This document shows positions 50,332 through 60,878 of a stretch of 64,000 nucleotides of DNA, piece by piece; within the stretch, counting starts at the first letter, position 1; each line of letters starts with the position of its first letter. The notes beneath the pieces were generated by a model, which was given only the letters and a program-made list of their open reading frames with translations, searched no databases and was not told the origin of the DNA. Source of the DNA: Rhynchospora pubera (taxonomy: Eukaryota > Streptophyta > Magnoliopsida > Poales > Cyperaceae); contig CM051461.1 of assembly GCA_028095005.1 (NCBI GenBank), positions 27,215,432-27,279,431 on the forward strand. Reading direction: 5' to 3'. Position numbers and translations under genes: made by a program.

Positions 50332-53300
50332 ATGCCACCTAACGGGAGAAGAAGGAAAAAGAAAGTTGGACTTGGAAAATTGTACAGTTTTGCAACATGT
50401 GGGAAGAAGGGATTTGGGGAGGAACACTCTAGAATCGGCACCCCGGGTTTCTCTCGGATTGTGTGTGTGAATGACCCAAATTGTGATGAGGCACAATCTC
50501 TGAATTATGTATTGAATTACATCTCCACTACCAAGTATACCCTGGTTACCTTTTTACCCAAATCCCTATTCGAGCAGTTTAGACGGGTTGCAAATTTTTA
50601 CTTCCTGTTATCGGGTTGCTTGGCATTTACTCCTTTGGCCCCGTATACGGCCGTCAGTGCGATTTTACCGTTGCTAGTGGTGATTGGTGCAACCATGGCT
50701 AAGGAAGGGATAGAAGATTGGAGAAGGAAGCAACAGGTACTTTTCTTCCCAAAAGTTATATTCTAAATTTCGGGTATGTTTTATTCTTTACTTAATTAGA
50801 AGAGTAATAGAGGTCAATCTTTGGATTCATTCTTCCTAATTTGAATTGTCTTTTCTGTTTGAACTTAATAATGCTTTTAAAGTTTTAATTGAATACTTCA
50901 GCTATGTGATAAAGGATGGTTTTCTTTTCTTTTCCTCACTGTTTCTTAGTTTAAAAAGTTCTTTTGCATGCTTGATGAGAAAAGGAATAAAGAGAGTTTC
51001 TGGTCATTGTTTACCTTTTTTTTTTTTATTTCAGTTGGTATCGCTGTTTGATCTAGAATTAGTTTTTTTGATGTTAAAATAATGAAACTAGCAAATATAA
51101 TTGTTAAAGTAATCATATTATATCAGTAATTTATTAGCTTTGTGGTATAGAGAAATCATCTAGTTTGATTTTTTGAAGGAAGGACTCGAGGTTTTAGAGT
51201 ACAGAACTTTGTGGAAAAAGTTATTAAATCTAATAAAATGGGCAATAAAAGCTGGTATGGTTGTATAAATTCTGTACAATACATCCTGATATTGGGGGGG
51301 GGGGGGGGAATCTGAAATTCATTTAATTATTAGAAAATAAAAACCAGCTGTGAAATAAGAATGCTCACTGTCATTTATGTTTCTATACTTTACTATAACA
51401 TGTTAACTTCTATAGTGATCATCACCACGGTTGTTACTTGTTATTATTGTTATAAGGTAATAAGCTACATCTAGGCTGTATTGACAGGCATATAAGTTTC
51501 TTCAATTTATATGATAACATTGAAATATATACCTTGCCCATATCAAATAGATTATAATAATTCATAATGTTTTTAAACCTGAGATAATAAGAGATCCTCT
51601 AGAATTAAATTCACTCTCTCACTAACATGGTTGTGATTATGTAAATTTTGCTGCCTATATACCCCAACTTGTTTGGGATAAAAGGCTTAGACTTTTAGAC
51701 TTTTTATCTGTTTACGAATACCCAAGTAATTTACTTATCCTTCTTTTGAGTGAAACCCGTCGACATGGGGCATTTAACTTTGCATACCTATTCTGTATTG
51801 TATGGCCTCTTTACCAGTCCCATCCTTTCATGATCCTAAAATCACTGTAGTCAAATTGTTGCAGTAGCAGTACACAAATCTTTTGCCTGTGTTAGGTACC
51901 AGGCCCAACCTAAAATGTACCAAATCCTACATTAGCCCTCTGTATATATCTTCATAATTACTGTTTTTGCCTTTGAGTTAGTCATCTGTATGCATAACCT
52001 GGTCTAGTCCAGTATTGGTCTGTTAATACCAAAGTGACCATAGCAGTACTACGCTGCCACTTATCCAATAGAAGATTACCATATGATACAGCTCAATACC
52101 CAACCGATGCTAGAATTTTACTATTTGTTTTGAAACAGGATCATGAGGTAAACAGCCGAAAGGTGACGCTGCACGTTGGCAACGGAGATTTTCAAACCAC
52201 TACATGGGACCAACTCCGAGTTGGTGATATAGTTAAGGTACAAAAGGACGAATTCTTCCCAGCTGACCTGGTTCTTCTCTCTTCAAGTTATGAAGATGGT
52301 ATCTGCTATGTTGAGACAATGAACCTTGATGGTGAAACCAACCTCAAGCTCAAGCAAGGCCTTGAAGTCACCTTTGATTCGCTACATGATGATGCTGCTT
52401 TTGCGGGTTTCCTGGCGTTGGTGAAGTGTGAGGACCCAAACCCTAATTTGTACTCTTTTGTTGGTAACATTGTGATTAATGAGCAGACCTACCCTCTGTC
52501 TCCTCAACAGGTAACTAGAAATTGAATTTTAGATCTTGACATGTTTTGTTGCTTCTAGAGACTGAAATTGTACCAGTAATTTCTTCTAAGTCAAAGCTTT
52601 GGTGAAATAAGGTACAAGTGTAAGAGCCAATGGAAGTGTAAGTCCAATAAGGTTCTGAACCCGTTCCTTGGAGACTTGAAACTTGAAAGGTGGAAGTTAT
52701 TTACTTGGTTTCAGTTAGTTGAAACAAGAAATAATTCTTGCATCTTATAAACTAGAGTTCTTTGTTTTCATTTTATTTTGGTACAGACTAATAAAGAAAG
52801 GTTTCAGTCATGTAAACATTGCTGAACCCGTTCCTTGGAGACTTGAAACTTGAAAGGTGGAAGTTATTTACTTGGTTCCAGTTAGTTGAAACAAGAAATA
52901 ATTCTTGCATCTTATAAACTAGAGTTCTTTGTTTTCATTTTATTTTGGTACAGACTAATAAAGAAAGGTTTCAGTCATGTAAACATTGCTGCTTTTCCCA
53001 TTTTTTGCCAGATCCTGTTGAGAGACTCAAAATTACGAAATACGGAATATGTTTATGGTGCTGTAATATTCACGGGTCATGATTCAAAGGCAATGCAAAA
53101 CTCAACTGATCCACCTTCCAAACGAAGTAAAATCGAGAGGAGGATGGACAAGATTATCTATTTATTGCTGTGCTCTCTTGTTACAATTTCCTTCATCGGG
53201 TCAATTTTTTTCGGTATATGGACTAAACATGATGATGGTACGTTGAAGAGGTGGTACCTTCGGCCTGACGATTCAACAGTCTATTTTGATCCAAACAGGG

Positions 53301-56300
53301 CTGCACTTGCTGCTGTTTGTCATTTTCTGACAGCCATGATGCTTTATAGTTACTTCATACCAATCTCTCTTTATATTTCGATAGAGATTGTTAAACTATT
53401 GCAAGCACTTTTTATCAACCAAGATATGCAGATGTATCACAAGGAATCTGACACACCTGCCCAGGCCCGCACTTCTAATCTTAATGAGGAGTTAGGTCAA
53501 GTGGATACTATATTATCTGACAAGACTGGGACGCTGACATGTAACTCAATGGAGTTCATTAAGTGCTCGATAGGTGGCACTGCTTATGGTCATGGAGTGA
53601 CTGAGGTAGAAAGGGCTATGGCAAAGAGAAAAGGGGTTAATCTATCAAATGAAGATACTGAAGAATTTGAAAATAATAATCATAATCACTTTGGCCCTGA
53701 TAGGCCAAAGGTTAAGGGTTATAATTTTGATGATCCACGAATAGTGAATGGGAATTGGATGAAGGAGAAAAACAGGGATGTGATTGAAAATTTTTTTCGG
53801 CTCTTGGCCATATGCCATACGTGCATACCTGAGGTGGATGAGGAAACAGGTCAGGTTACATATGAAGCAGAGTCACCTGATGAGGCGGCCTTTGTTATTG
53901 CGGCCCGTGAATTAGGGTTTGAGTTCTTTGAAAGAACTCATACTAGTGTATCCATTCATGAACGTGACCCCAAAACTGGTGATTATACCACCAGGTAATA
54001 TTCTTTTCTTTCTAAATAAGAGTTTTGCTGATATCTTCCGGTTAATTTAAGTTGATATGTAGATTTCTCTTAATTTGGAATGTAAATGTGTTTGCTTACC
54101 ATCTCTTCTTTTCTTCCTTCTTCTTCCGACAAACCAAGTTGTAGTTGACTTTCCCCAGAAAAGATCAAATTTTAGACATTTGGTTATGACATTGTTTTTG
54201 CGGCTTTTTGTAGAACATACAAGCTGTTGAATGTATTGGAGTTTAGCAGTGCACGAAAGAGGATGTCTGTCATAGTTAAAGATGAGAATGATGGCCAAAT
54301 AATACTTCTATGCAAAGGTGCTGATAGGTTAGTAAGCTCATGGATAAAGAGTTGCAAAAAAACTTTCCATTTTAAATCGCTGAATAATCTAGAATATATC
54401 TTTCTATTACCCTGAAGTGAACCAAAAGGTGTTTTATTATATGTGATGTGATTAAAGGGAATGGCCTCTTGTTTAATCTATTTGGCGTTGTTTGGATTGA
54501 GAAGGAATAGTGGTAACCCGAGTTAGTGACTATCCAAAACACTATTCGGAGGTTTGGATGGGTGGGTAACCATTCATAATAGTTGCTAACCCCGGATTTC
54601 TGCTATTCTAACCAAAAGTTGATTTAACAACTATTCTCATTAGATTAGCATTTTAACCTTGCTAACCCAACTCATATTCCAAACTTAATCTTAAAAATAA
54701 ATGTTTTATTACAGAAAAGCACTTCTTCTAACATCACAATATACATGTTACGAACAGTGTAATGTTTGAGAGGCTCTCCAAAACGACAAAGGAGTACGAG
54801 GAAGTGACTAGAGAGCATATAAACCAATACGCAGATGCTGGTTTGAGAACTTTAGTTTTGGCGTATCGTGAACTCGAACAAAGTGAATATGAAAAATTTA
54901 ACAAAAAGTTTATGGCTGCAAAAAATTCAGTTGGTCCAGATAGAGACGAAAAGATAGAGGATGCAGCCGATTCAATTGAGAGAGACCTAATCCTTCTCGG
55001 TGCAACTGCTGTTGAAGATAAATTGCAAAATGGGGTTCGTTTTGTTTTGAGTTTAATCATGTATATTCCTACATAATGTTTAAATTCATCATCAACTCTT
55101 TTCTTTATTTCTTATTTAGGTACCTGAATGCATTGACAAGCTAGCACAAGCCGGGATCAAGATTTGGGTGCTGACAGGAGATAAAATGGAGACCGCAATC
55201 AATATTGGGTATGCTCATTGAGAACCTAGAAACTAGTGACTTGATTTCCTATTCACACCAGTGACTTTATTATATTTTATTTAGCTCTAAATATTACTTC
55301 TACATTATTATTTTATAGGTTTGCATGTAGTCTATTAAGACAAGGAATGAACCAAATAATCATCACATTAGATACACCGGATATTGTTGCAATTGAGAAA
55401 ACAGGAGACAAAAATGCCATTGCTAAGGTGTTTATTCTTTTTCCTCAATAATATTTTTTTAATTGTTCTATACTCTTGTATGGGCTTCTGCACCAAAACT
55501 TTATGCATTAAATAGTCTCATTTGTTCTTATCGCTGTGGTGGGAATTTCAGGCATCAAAGGAGAGTGTGACGAATCAAATAGAGGAGGGGAGAAGACAGA
55601 TAGAAGGGTCAGTTTCCGCGTCATTTGCACTAATCATCGATGGGAAATCTCTTACATATGCATTAGAAGATGATGTCAAAAACAAATTTTTGAATCTTGC
55701 CATTCGATGCGGTTCTGTTATTTGTTGCCGTTCTTCCCCAAAACAAAAAGCCCTTGTAAACTCTCTCTTTGCATTTCCCTTGTTCTCATTTTGTGTTCTT
55801 AGAAAAATTTGAAGTTCTCCTTTCAAATCCTGACTTTTTATTTCCATTGATATAGGTGACTAGGCTGGTGAAAGAAGGAACAAGGAAGGTGACATTGGGA
55901 ATTGGAGATGGTGCAAATGATGTGGGAATGCTTCAAGAAGCTGATATTGGCGTTGGCATTAGCGGTGCAGAAGGAATGCAAGTGCGTACTCATTCAATTA
56001 CATAATCCTGTATAAGTTGGTGCTTGCAGTCTGTATATGCAAATTTCTTTAAGAAAGGAGGAATGAAAGAAAAATTTCTCTTTTTTTAACTTCTTATCCT
56101 TTGCAAACCTTTAGGCAGTTATGGCTAGTGACATAGCAATTGCACAATTTCGGTTTCTGGAGAGGCTACTTCTTGTGCATGGCCACTGGTGTTACCGTAG
56201 AATTTCATCCATGGTAAATAATCTTATCAATCAAATACAGTGAGGTTTATTCTTGGGCTAACTTGTGGAGATAAATCTGATGCCTTATGGTCCAAACTAA

Positions 56301-58174
56301 AGATTTTGTTTACCAAGTTCCTCTGTGCTTCACCTTTTTCTTTGCAGATCTGCTACTTCTTCTACAAGAATATAACATTCGGCGTAACCCTCTTTTTGTA
56401 TGAAGCGCATACTTCCTTCTCCGGTCAACCCGCATATAATGATTGGTTTTTGTCGTTATATAATGTATTTTTTACCTCTCTCCCAGTTCTTGCACTTGGT
56501 GTGTTTGATCAAGATGTTTCAGCCCGTTTCTGCCTAAAGGTATAAATTATAACTGGCAGTATTTAATTTAATTATATTATAGTTCTTTGCTTTTGCTGAT
56601 ATTACATGGTAACAAAGCATGTGCTGGTTACCAACTTGATTCTGGTTCTGTCGTCATTTTCCCCTCCACCCTAGGGTAAGAAACAAGTGACCATTCTCTT
56701 AGTGTTCCATTGCTGATGCAAGTTAAGGAAACCTAAAACTTCGATGGTATTGATAAAGTGAAACATAGAAGAGAAATAGATACTGGGAAGAAATTGAACA
56801 TATTCTATGACTTTTATTTTGTGATATGTAATGAATAGAAGTATGAATCCCCACCACAAAGCAATAAATTTAAACTCTTTATTTAAAATTTTCCCCAGAA
56901 AATGTTGATATATATAATAAACATGCAGTCCAGTTTAAAGTCTCAATAAATAGCTCGAAAAAAGAAAAGAAGTATGTGAGCCAAGGCTGGTACTTTAGAC
57001 TGTTTATCCACATTAGTTGGTCTGCTGGTTTTTGTTTTTTCCTATCCAAATGTTTATAGTCTTGGAAAAATGAGGTAAAAACTGACACATAAGTGATGAT
57101 GATTATTGCTACAGTTTCCTCAATTGTACCAAGAGGGGGTGAAGAATGTGCTATTCAGCTGGTTTAGAATCATTGGCTCGATGCTTCATGGTGTCATCAG
57201 TGCATGCATCATCTTCTTCCTATGTACAAATGTGTTGAAATATCAGGCATTCAGGTCAGGTGGGCAGACTGCATCGCTTGATGTCGTGGGGACCACTATG
57301 TACAGCTGCGTTGTGTGGGTCGTGAACTGCCAGATGGCACTTTCAGTTTACTATTTGACCCTGGTCCATCACATCTTCATCTGGGGCGGCATTATTTTTT
57401 GGTACTTTGGTTCTCTAATCTTTATTTTTATATGTATGTTTATGTCAATGTATTTTTCTGAGATCGTCCAATTGGCATTTTATTTGTCATTCTGCATCCA
57501 AATTAGGTTTGACACAAGTTCTACAAAGAAACCCTAAATAAGGTGCACCTAGTACCTAGAAACCGTACTGCCAGATGTGCAGTACCTGTGGTTTCCATGA
57601 ATTTCTGCTGAATGTGTGTGTTGTCACAGCTCCAGCACCATAATCTAGGAAGATTTGAAATGCATCATCATACATATACTGTGGTATACCAGTCTCTTAA
57701 TACCTTTCTCTTTTTCCTCTTTTTTGTGGTCACAGGTATCTATTTTTGCTCGCATATGGGTCCATTCCACCTAGTCTGTACTCTAGATCCCCTTACAAAG
57801 TCTTAACTGAACGTGCGGGCCCTGCGCCCTCATTCTGGTTGGTAACATTGTTTGTATCAGTAACAACATTGATACCTTTTGTGGTATACTCGTCAGTGCA
57901 GTTCCGATTCTTCCCAATGTACCACAACCTGATCCAGTGGTGGCGCCACCTGGGTCGTACTGAAGACCTTGAATTGATGCGTCAAAGGTCAGTTCGAATG
58001 ACAACTGTTGGTGTCTCGGCTCGCCTTGAAGCACAGGTACTTTTGTATGTTCATACCTGGTGATGTCTTCCTTTTGGGTGTCAAAGGTTACTTAAATGTT
58101 GTTCTTGTTTTTCTTTTTCGTCCAATGTGCAGCTAAGCATTCGATCAGCCGACTCTCAGAGATCACCAATTTGA
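50332..58174 (+). CDS. ALA: P4-type ATPase, phospholipid flippase (ALA8-12 clade), 14 exons
   Basis: ATP-driven flippase moving phospholipids from the outer to the cytosolic leaflet. In this family it works with an ALIS/CDC50 beta subunit. Exons, all with GT-AG boundaries and matching phases: 50332-50736, 52139-52510, 53012-53994, 54214-54327, 54758-55034, 55120-55208, 55319-55427, 55552-55755, 55856-55981, 56115-56213, 56348-56539, 57115-57401, 57736-58036, 58133-58174. They total 3,600 nt, 1,199 aa plus stop, a normal size. Visible landmarks: an N-terminal KLYSF and SLFEQFRRVANFYF block, DGET (199-202, actuator), PISL (376-379, the P4 signature in TM4), DKTGTLT with phosphorylated Asp429, KGAD (621-624, nucleotide binding), TGDK (736-739) and GDGAND (868-873, hinge), then C-terminal membrane spans. 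The start is the first ATG and aligns with family N-termini. No damage is seen. The last, 13-residue exon is the least certain: reading through the donor at 58,037 would end the protein eight codons later. Confidence 0.93.
51295..51308. repeat. Poly-G run in flippase intron 1
   Basis: About 14 consecutive G in the 1.4-kb first intron (50,737-52,138). It is a site prone to length variation and sequencing error. Nothing else is recognised in this intron. Confidence 0.8.
52655..52988. repeat. 167-bp tandem duplication in flippase intron 2
   Basis: The block starting CTGAACCCGTTCCTTGGAG at 52,655 is repeated from 52,822 with one visible difference (GGTTTCAG versus GGTTCCAG). The two copies directly abut. 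The near-identity indicates a very recent event. The intron's real acceptor (TTTTTTGCCAG, 53,011) lies just beyond the second copy. Confidence 0.95.
54481..54684. mobile_element. Possible MITE in flippase intron 4
   Basis: TTTGGCGTTGTTTGGATTG at the left and ATATTCCAAAC at the right are weakly inverted. The flanks TTAATCTA and TTAATCTT (54,473-54,480 and 54,685-54,692) match at seven of eight positions. The interior has repeated GGTTAGCAA/TTGCTAACC-type words. Plausible old hAT-type insertion. Confidence 0.35.
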
Positions 58175-58870
58175 ATTAAATTGCAAGTTAAAAATGGATT
58201 GCAATGAAATCAGATTCTCACTGAAGACTGAAGAGTTGCTTGTATATGTTTTTTTTTTTTTTTAACTTTTGAGTAAACAGGTGTATAGCGGTGTAACATT
58301 TTTTTGATGCTTAGGTATCTTCAGATTAGTATAATTTTTTTATTATTTCCACCCAATCCCCCAATTAGATGTGTATATTATGTTTGATTTATACCAACTT
58401 TTTGTTTCTCTGTTTACTTATTACAAATATTTTTTCCCATCCGTACTTGTAACACTTATAAACTAATAATATAACTTAAGGGTCGTTTTCAATGATTAAA
58501 TTTGATACTACGCTTCCCTCTCCTATCTAATCTTCTCCATCTTCCCTCTAGTTATGCAAGATTCCTACTTCCTAACAGTGTAGTTTTGGGCCCTCAAAAA
58601 AAGAAAAAGAAGTATATTTGAAGCCCGATGAAGAAAGAAGTAATAGGAACATTTCTCTTTAAATTTACTATTCCTGCATACGGGAATCTCTGCAAGTGTT
58701 GGTTCAAGCAACACTACATTTGAACTAAGATTCTAGTCCAAAAAGAAACACCAACAATTGAAAAAGAAATGGGAGAGGATACCACCTTCAAATTGAAATT
58801 TACAAAGTATTTATTATTATCATGCAAATGCATACATGGATTATGTGGACAAGGCATGACTGATTACTGG
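58175..58870. other. Intergenic region between convergent genes
   Basis: It should hold the 3' ends of the flippase transcript (plus strand) and of the small membrane-protein gene (minus strand). T-rich runs follow the flippase stop; no clear single polyadenylation signal stands out. No other gene is seen. Confidence 0.5.
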
Positions 58871-59203
58871 TCATGGCTGTGGTAGTGCAAGTGGAGGGTG
58901 CTTATCAGTCTCTGCCTCAGCTGCCACTGCTGACTTGGCATCCCGAAAGATGCCGCGGCGAGGCACACAACCCCAGCATCTCCTTCTGGCCCAGACAGTA
59001 CAGTCGTACCGTGAATCTGGACCTTCTGCGTGTGCACTACATACCTGTCCAATTATGCACGACAGCATTGTTAGCACTAAAATGGCAGCTAAAACTCCAA
59101 AAAAGGGCCCAATTGAACTGCTGGTATGGTGGATAGGGACGGGTACGGAGTTCTCGTACTCTGGTACCGGTGTGGTCATTGCTCCAGACATTGTCGATGC
59201 CAT
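58871..59203 (-). CDS. Small plant membrane protein, 110 aa, single exon
   Basis: One uninterrupted frame. I chose the ATG at 59,203, giving MASTMSGAMTTPVPEYENSV, over upstream in-frame ATGs because the extra N-terminal 73 residues look like untranslated leader (low complexity, HPSTPTHPPQ). There is a Pro-rich N-terminus (PVPEYENSVPVPIHH), one strong hydrophobic span at about 37-62 (IGPFFGVLAAILVLTMLSCI), then EGPDSRYDCTVWARRRCWGC with a Cys/Arg-rich patch, and a low-complexity tail. The pattern (PVPVPIH, SIGPFF, one TM, then SRYDC) resembles a family of uncharacterised plant single-pass proteins I have seen but whose function I do not know. It lies tail-to-tail with the flippase gene, about 700 bp apart. 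The basic patch after the TM suggests a cytosolic C-terminus. Confidence 0.75.
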   Translation of the reverse strand: MASTMSGAMTTPVPEYENSVPVPIHHTSSSIGPFFGVLAAILVLTMLSCIIGQVCSAHAEGPDSRYDCTVWARRRCWGCVPRRGIFRDAKSAVAAEAETDKHPPLALPQP

Positions 59204-60660
59204 TGCAACAAGGTGGGATTTTCTATATTGTAACAGTTTCAAATACACTTCGTTAGTGTTTGCTTGGTGTTGTGGGGGGTGGGTGGGAGTGGAGGGGTGA
59301 TAATACATGGTTGTGGCTATGAATATATATATAGTGACAAGAGGAAAGTGGCGGATATAAACTTTTTCAGGGAGGAGCTTTTGAGTGGAGAACCAACATG
59401 GAAAGGCAAAAAAGCTATACATGATGGGGGAAGAGGGGTTTTGTTAAGAAATCTATATTCCAAAGATGGATTATTTCATTTGTCAAGGGCTGATCTTATT
59501 GTACATATGGATCTCTATAACATTCCAATCAGATACTCCTGATTCCTGAAGAGGGGAGAGAGAGAGTTGGCAGCCACTGGCAAGATTTCAAAAGAGAGGT
59601 GGGGTTAGCATGTGTGGGGGTGTTTGAGTTATGAGTTAAGGAAATTGAAAGATACTTTAGAGGGAACACGACCTTTAGTTGCTTTTTAAACCGATTAATG
59701 ATGAGAGGAAATAAAGCAGCAGCCAGAGCTTGCTTTTTAACTTAGGGGCACTTCCAAGTCTCTTACATATTAAGGAATCTATTTCATTATTATTATTTAA
59801 ATTTTTTTTCCATTTCCTTTCTTATTTGAAGGATCAAAAGCGTCATTTGCTCTTCTAGGCCATGTCCAATTGTAACCATATATAACAGTTTGTATATGTT
59901 CACTTTGATTATTATTTATAGTTTTATACGGATGATAGCAGAGAGGGATAGAGGGAGAGTTCAGAGAGCGAATCAGAGGCATGGGGAGGGGAAGGGGGAT
60001 GAGAGGAAAGAGACTGAATCAGAGGCATGGGGAGAGAAAGAGAGAGGGAAGGAAAGAGACTGTTATATATTTAACTAGAACAGTTATATATATTAACTAG
60101 AACAATTATATATAACTGATCTAGTAACTGTTCTAGTTATATAATTGATCTAGTAACTGTTCTAGTTATATATATTAACTATTCTAGTTAATATATATAA
60201 TTGTTAATATATATAATATAACTAGAATAGGTACGATTTTTAACTAGAATAATTATATATATTAACTAGAACAGTTATATCTACAAGTCTAGTTAATATA
60301 TATAACTGTTCTAGTTAACGCCTATGTTTCCTGTCATCCCCTCTGTGTCGCTCCCTGCCTTCTGTGTCGCTGCCTCCCTCTCCTCTGTGACATGTTCTCT
60401 TTCCCTCTGTGTCGCTGTCTCCTTCTCCTTTGTCATTTGTGACGCGTTTTCTAAAAAAATAAAAAACGCGTTTTGAGGATGATGAGGATGATGAGAATTG
60501 GGGATGATCCTTATCAGCCCCGTTATTTATATATTTATCTTGTCTATTTTATGTGTTCACTTTGTTCAAGCGAAACTCGAAATTGCATTAATCAATTTCC
60601 AAAGTTTAATCCGAAGACCGAAATTGCACCCGCCTGCAATTACACGAATTAAGGAGGATG
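59204..60660. other. Intergenic region between divergent genes
   Basis: Holds the leader and promoter of the minus-strand membrane-protein gene at the left. From about 59,940 to 60,470 there are purine-rich (GAGAGGGAAGGAAAGAG) and then pyrimidine-rich (CTCTGTGTCGCTG) repeats on either side of a palindrome cluster. No coding region is seen. Confidence 0.5.
60071..60318. repeat. Palindrome cluster built on CTAGTTAA/TTAACTAG
   Basis: A 31-bp end (60,071-60,101, starting TTAACTAGAACAGTTATATA) has an exact inverse at 60,288-60,318. Between them AACTGTTCTAGTTATATA-like words occur several more times in both orientations. The whole block could fold into nested hairpins. It lies about 560 bp upstream of the OSCP start codon and is flanked by GA-rich and CT-rich tracts. 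Confidence 0.85.
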
Positions 60661-60675
60661 TAATGTAAGCGATCA

Positions 60676-60719
60676 GGCCCATGGGCTATCATGCCCATTT
60701 AGTCGTTGAATAATGGGCT
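60676..60719 (+). promoter_or_regulatory. TGGGCY / GGCCCA elements of the OSCP promoter
   Basis: GGCCCATGGGCT (60,676-60,687), TGCCCA (60,692-60,697) and TGGGCT (60,714-60,719) cluster 160-200 bp before the ATG. TGGGCY 'site II' motifs are known TCP-factor targets in plant genes for mitochondrial and ribosomal proteins, which matches this gene. Confidence 0.65.
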
Positions 60720-60856
60720 GTTATCGGGTTTCTATTCCAAGATCCGAAAAAATGCGACCCGATAGCATCGTAGAAATGAGAAAAGAGTAATAAACCAGCG
60801 TCGTCTCCAGTTCTCCATCTCTCGCCAACTGTTCCCAAGGTAGATCGAATCTTATC

Positions 60857-60870
60857 TAGGGTTAGGGTTT
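60857..60870 (+). promoter_or_regulatory. Telo-box in the OSCP leader
   Basis: TAGGGTTAGGGTTT lies nine to twenty-two bases before the ATG. It is the inverse of the plant telo-box AAACCCTAA, which often accompanies site II motifs in growth-regulated housekeeping genes. Confidence 0.65.
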
Positions 60871-60878
60871 CTTCAACA

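Noticed and set aside
50846..51082. 78-codon frame in the first flippase intron
   Set aside because: T-rich intron sequence encoding Phe/Leu runs; not conserved flippase sequence, and the exon 1 to exon 2 junction is in phase without it.
58873..59300. Plus-strand frames opposite the small membrane-protein gene
   Set aside because: Shadows of the minus-strand gene, whose protein has a sensible membrane topology and family-like motifs.
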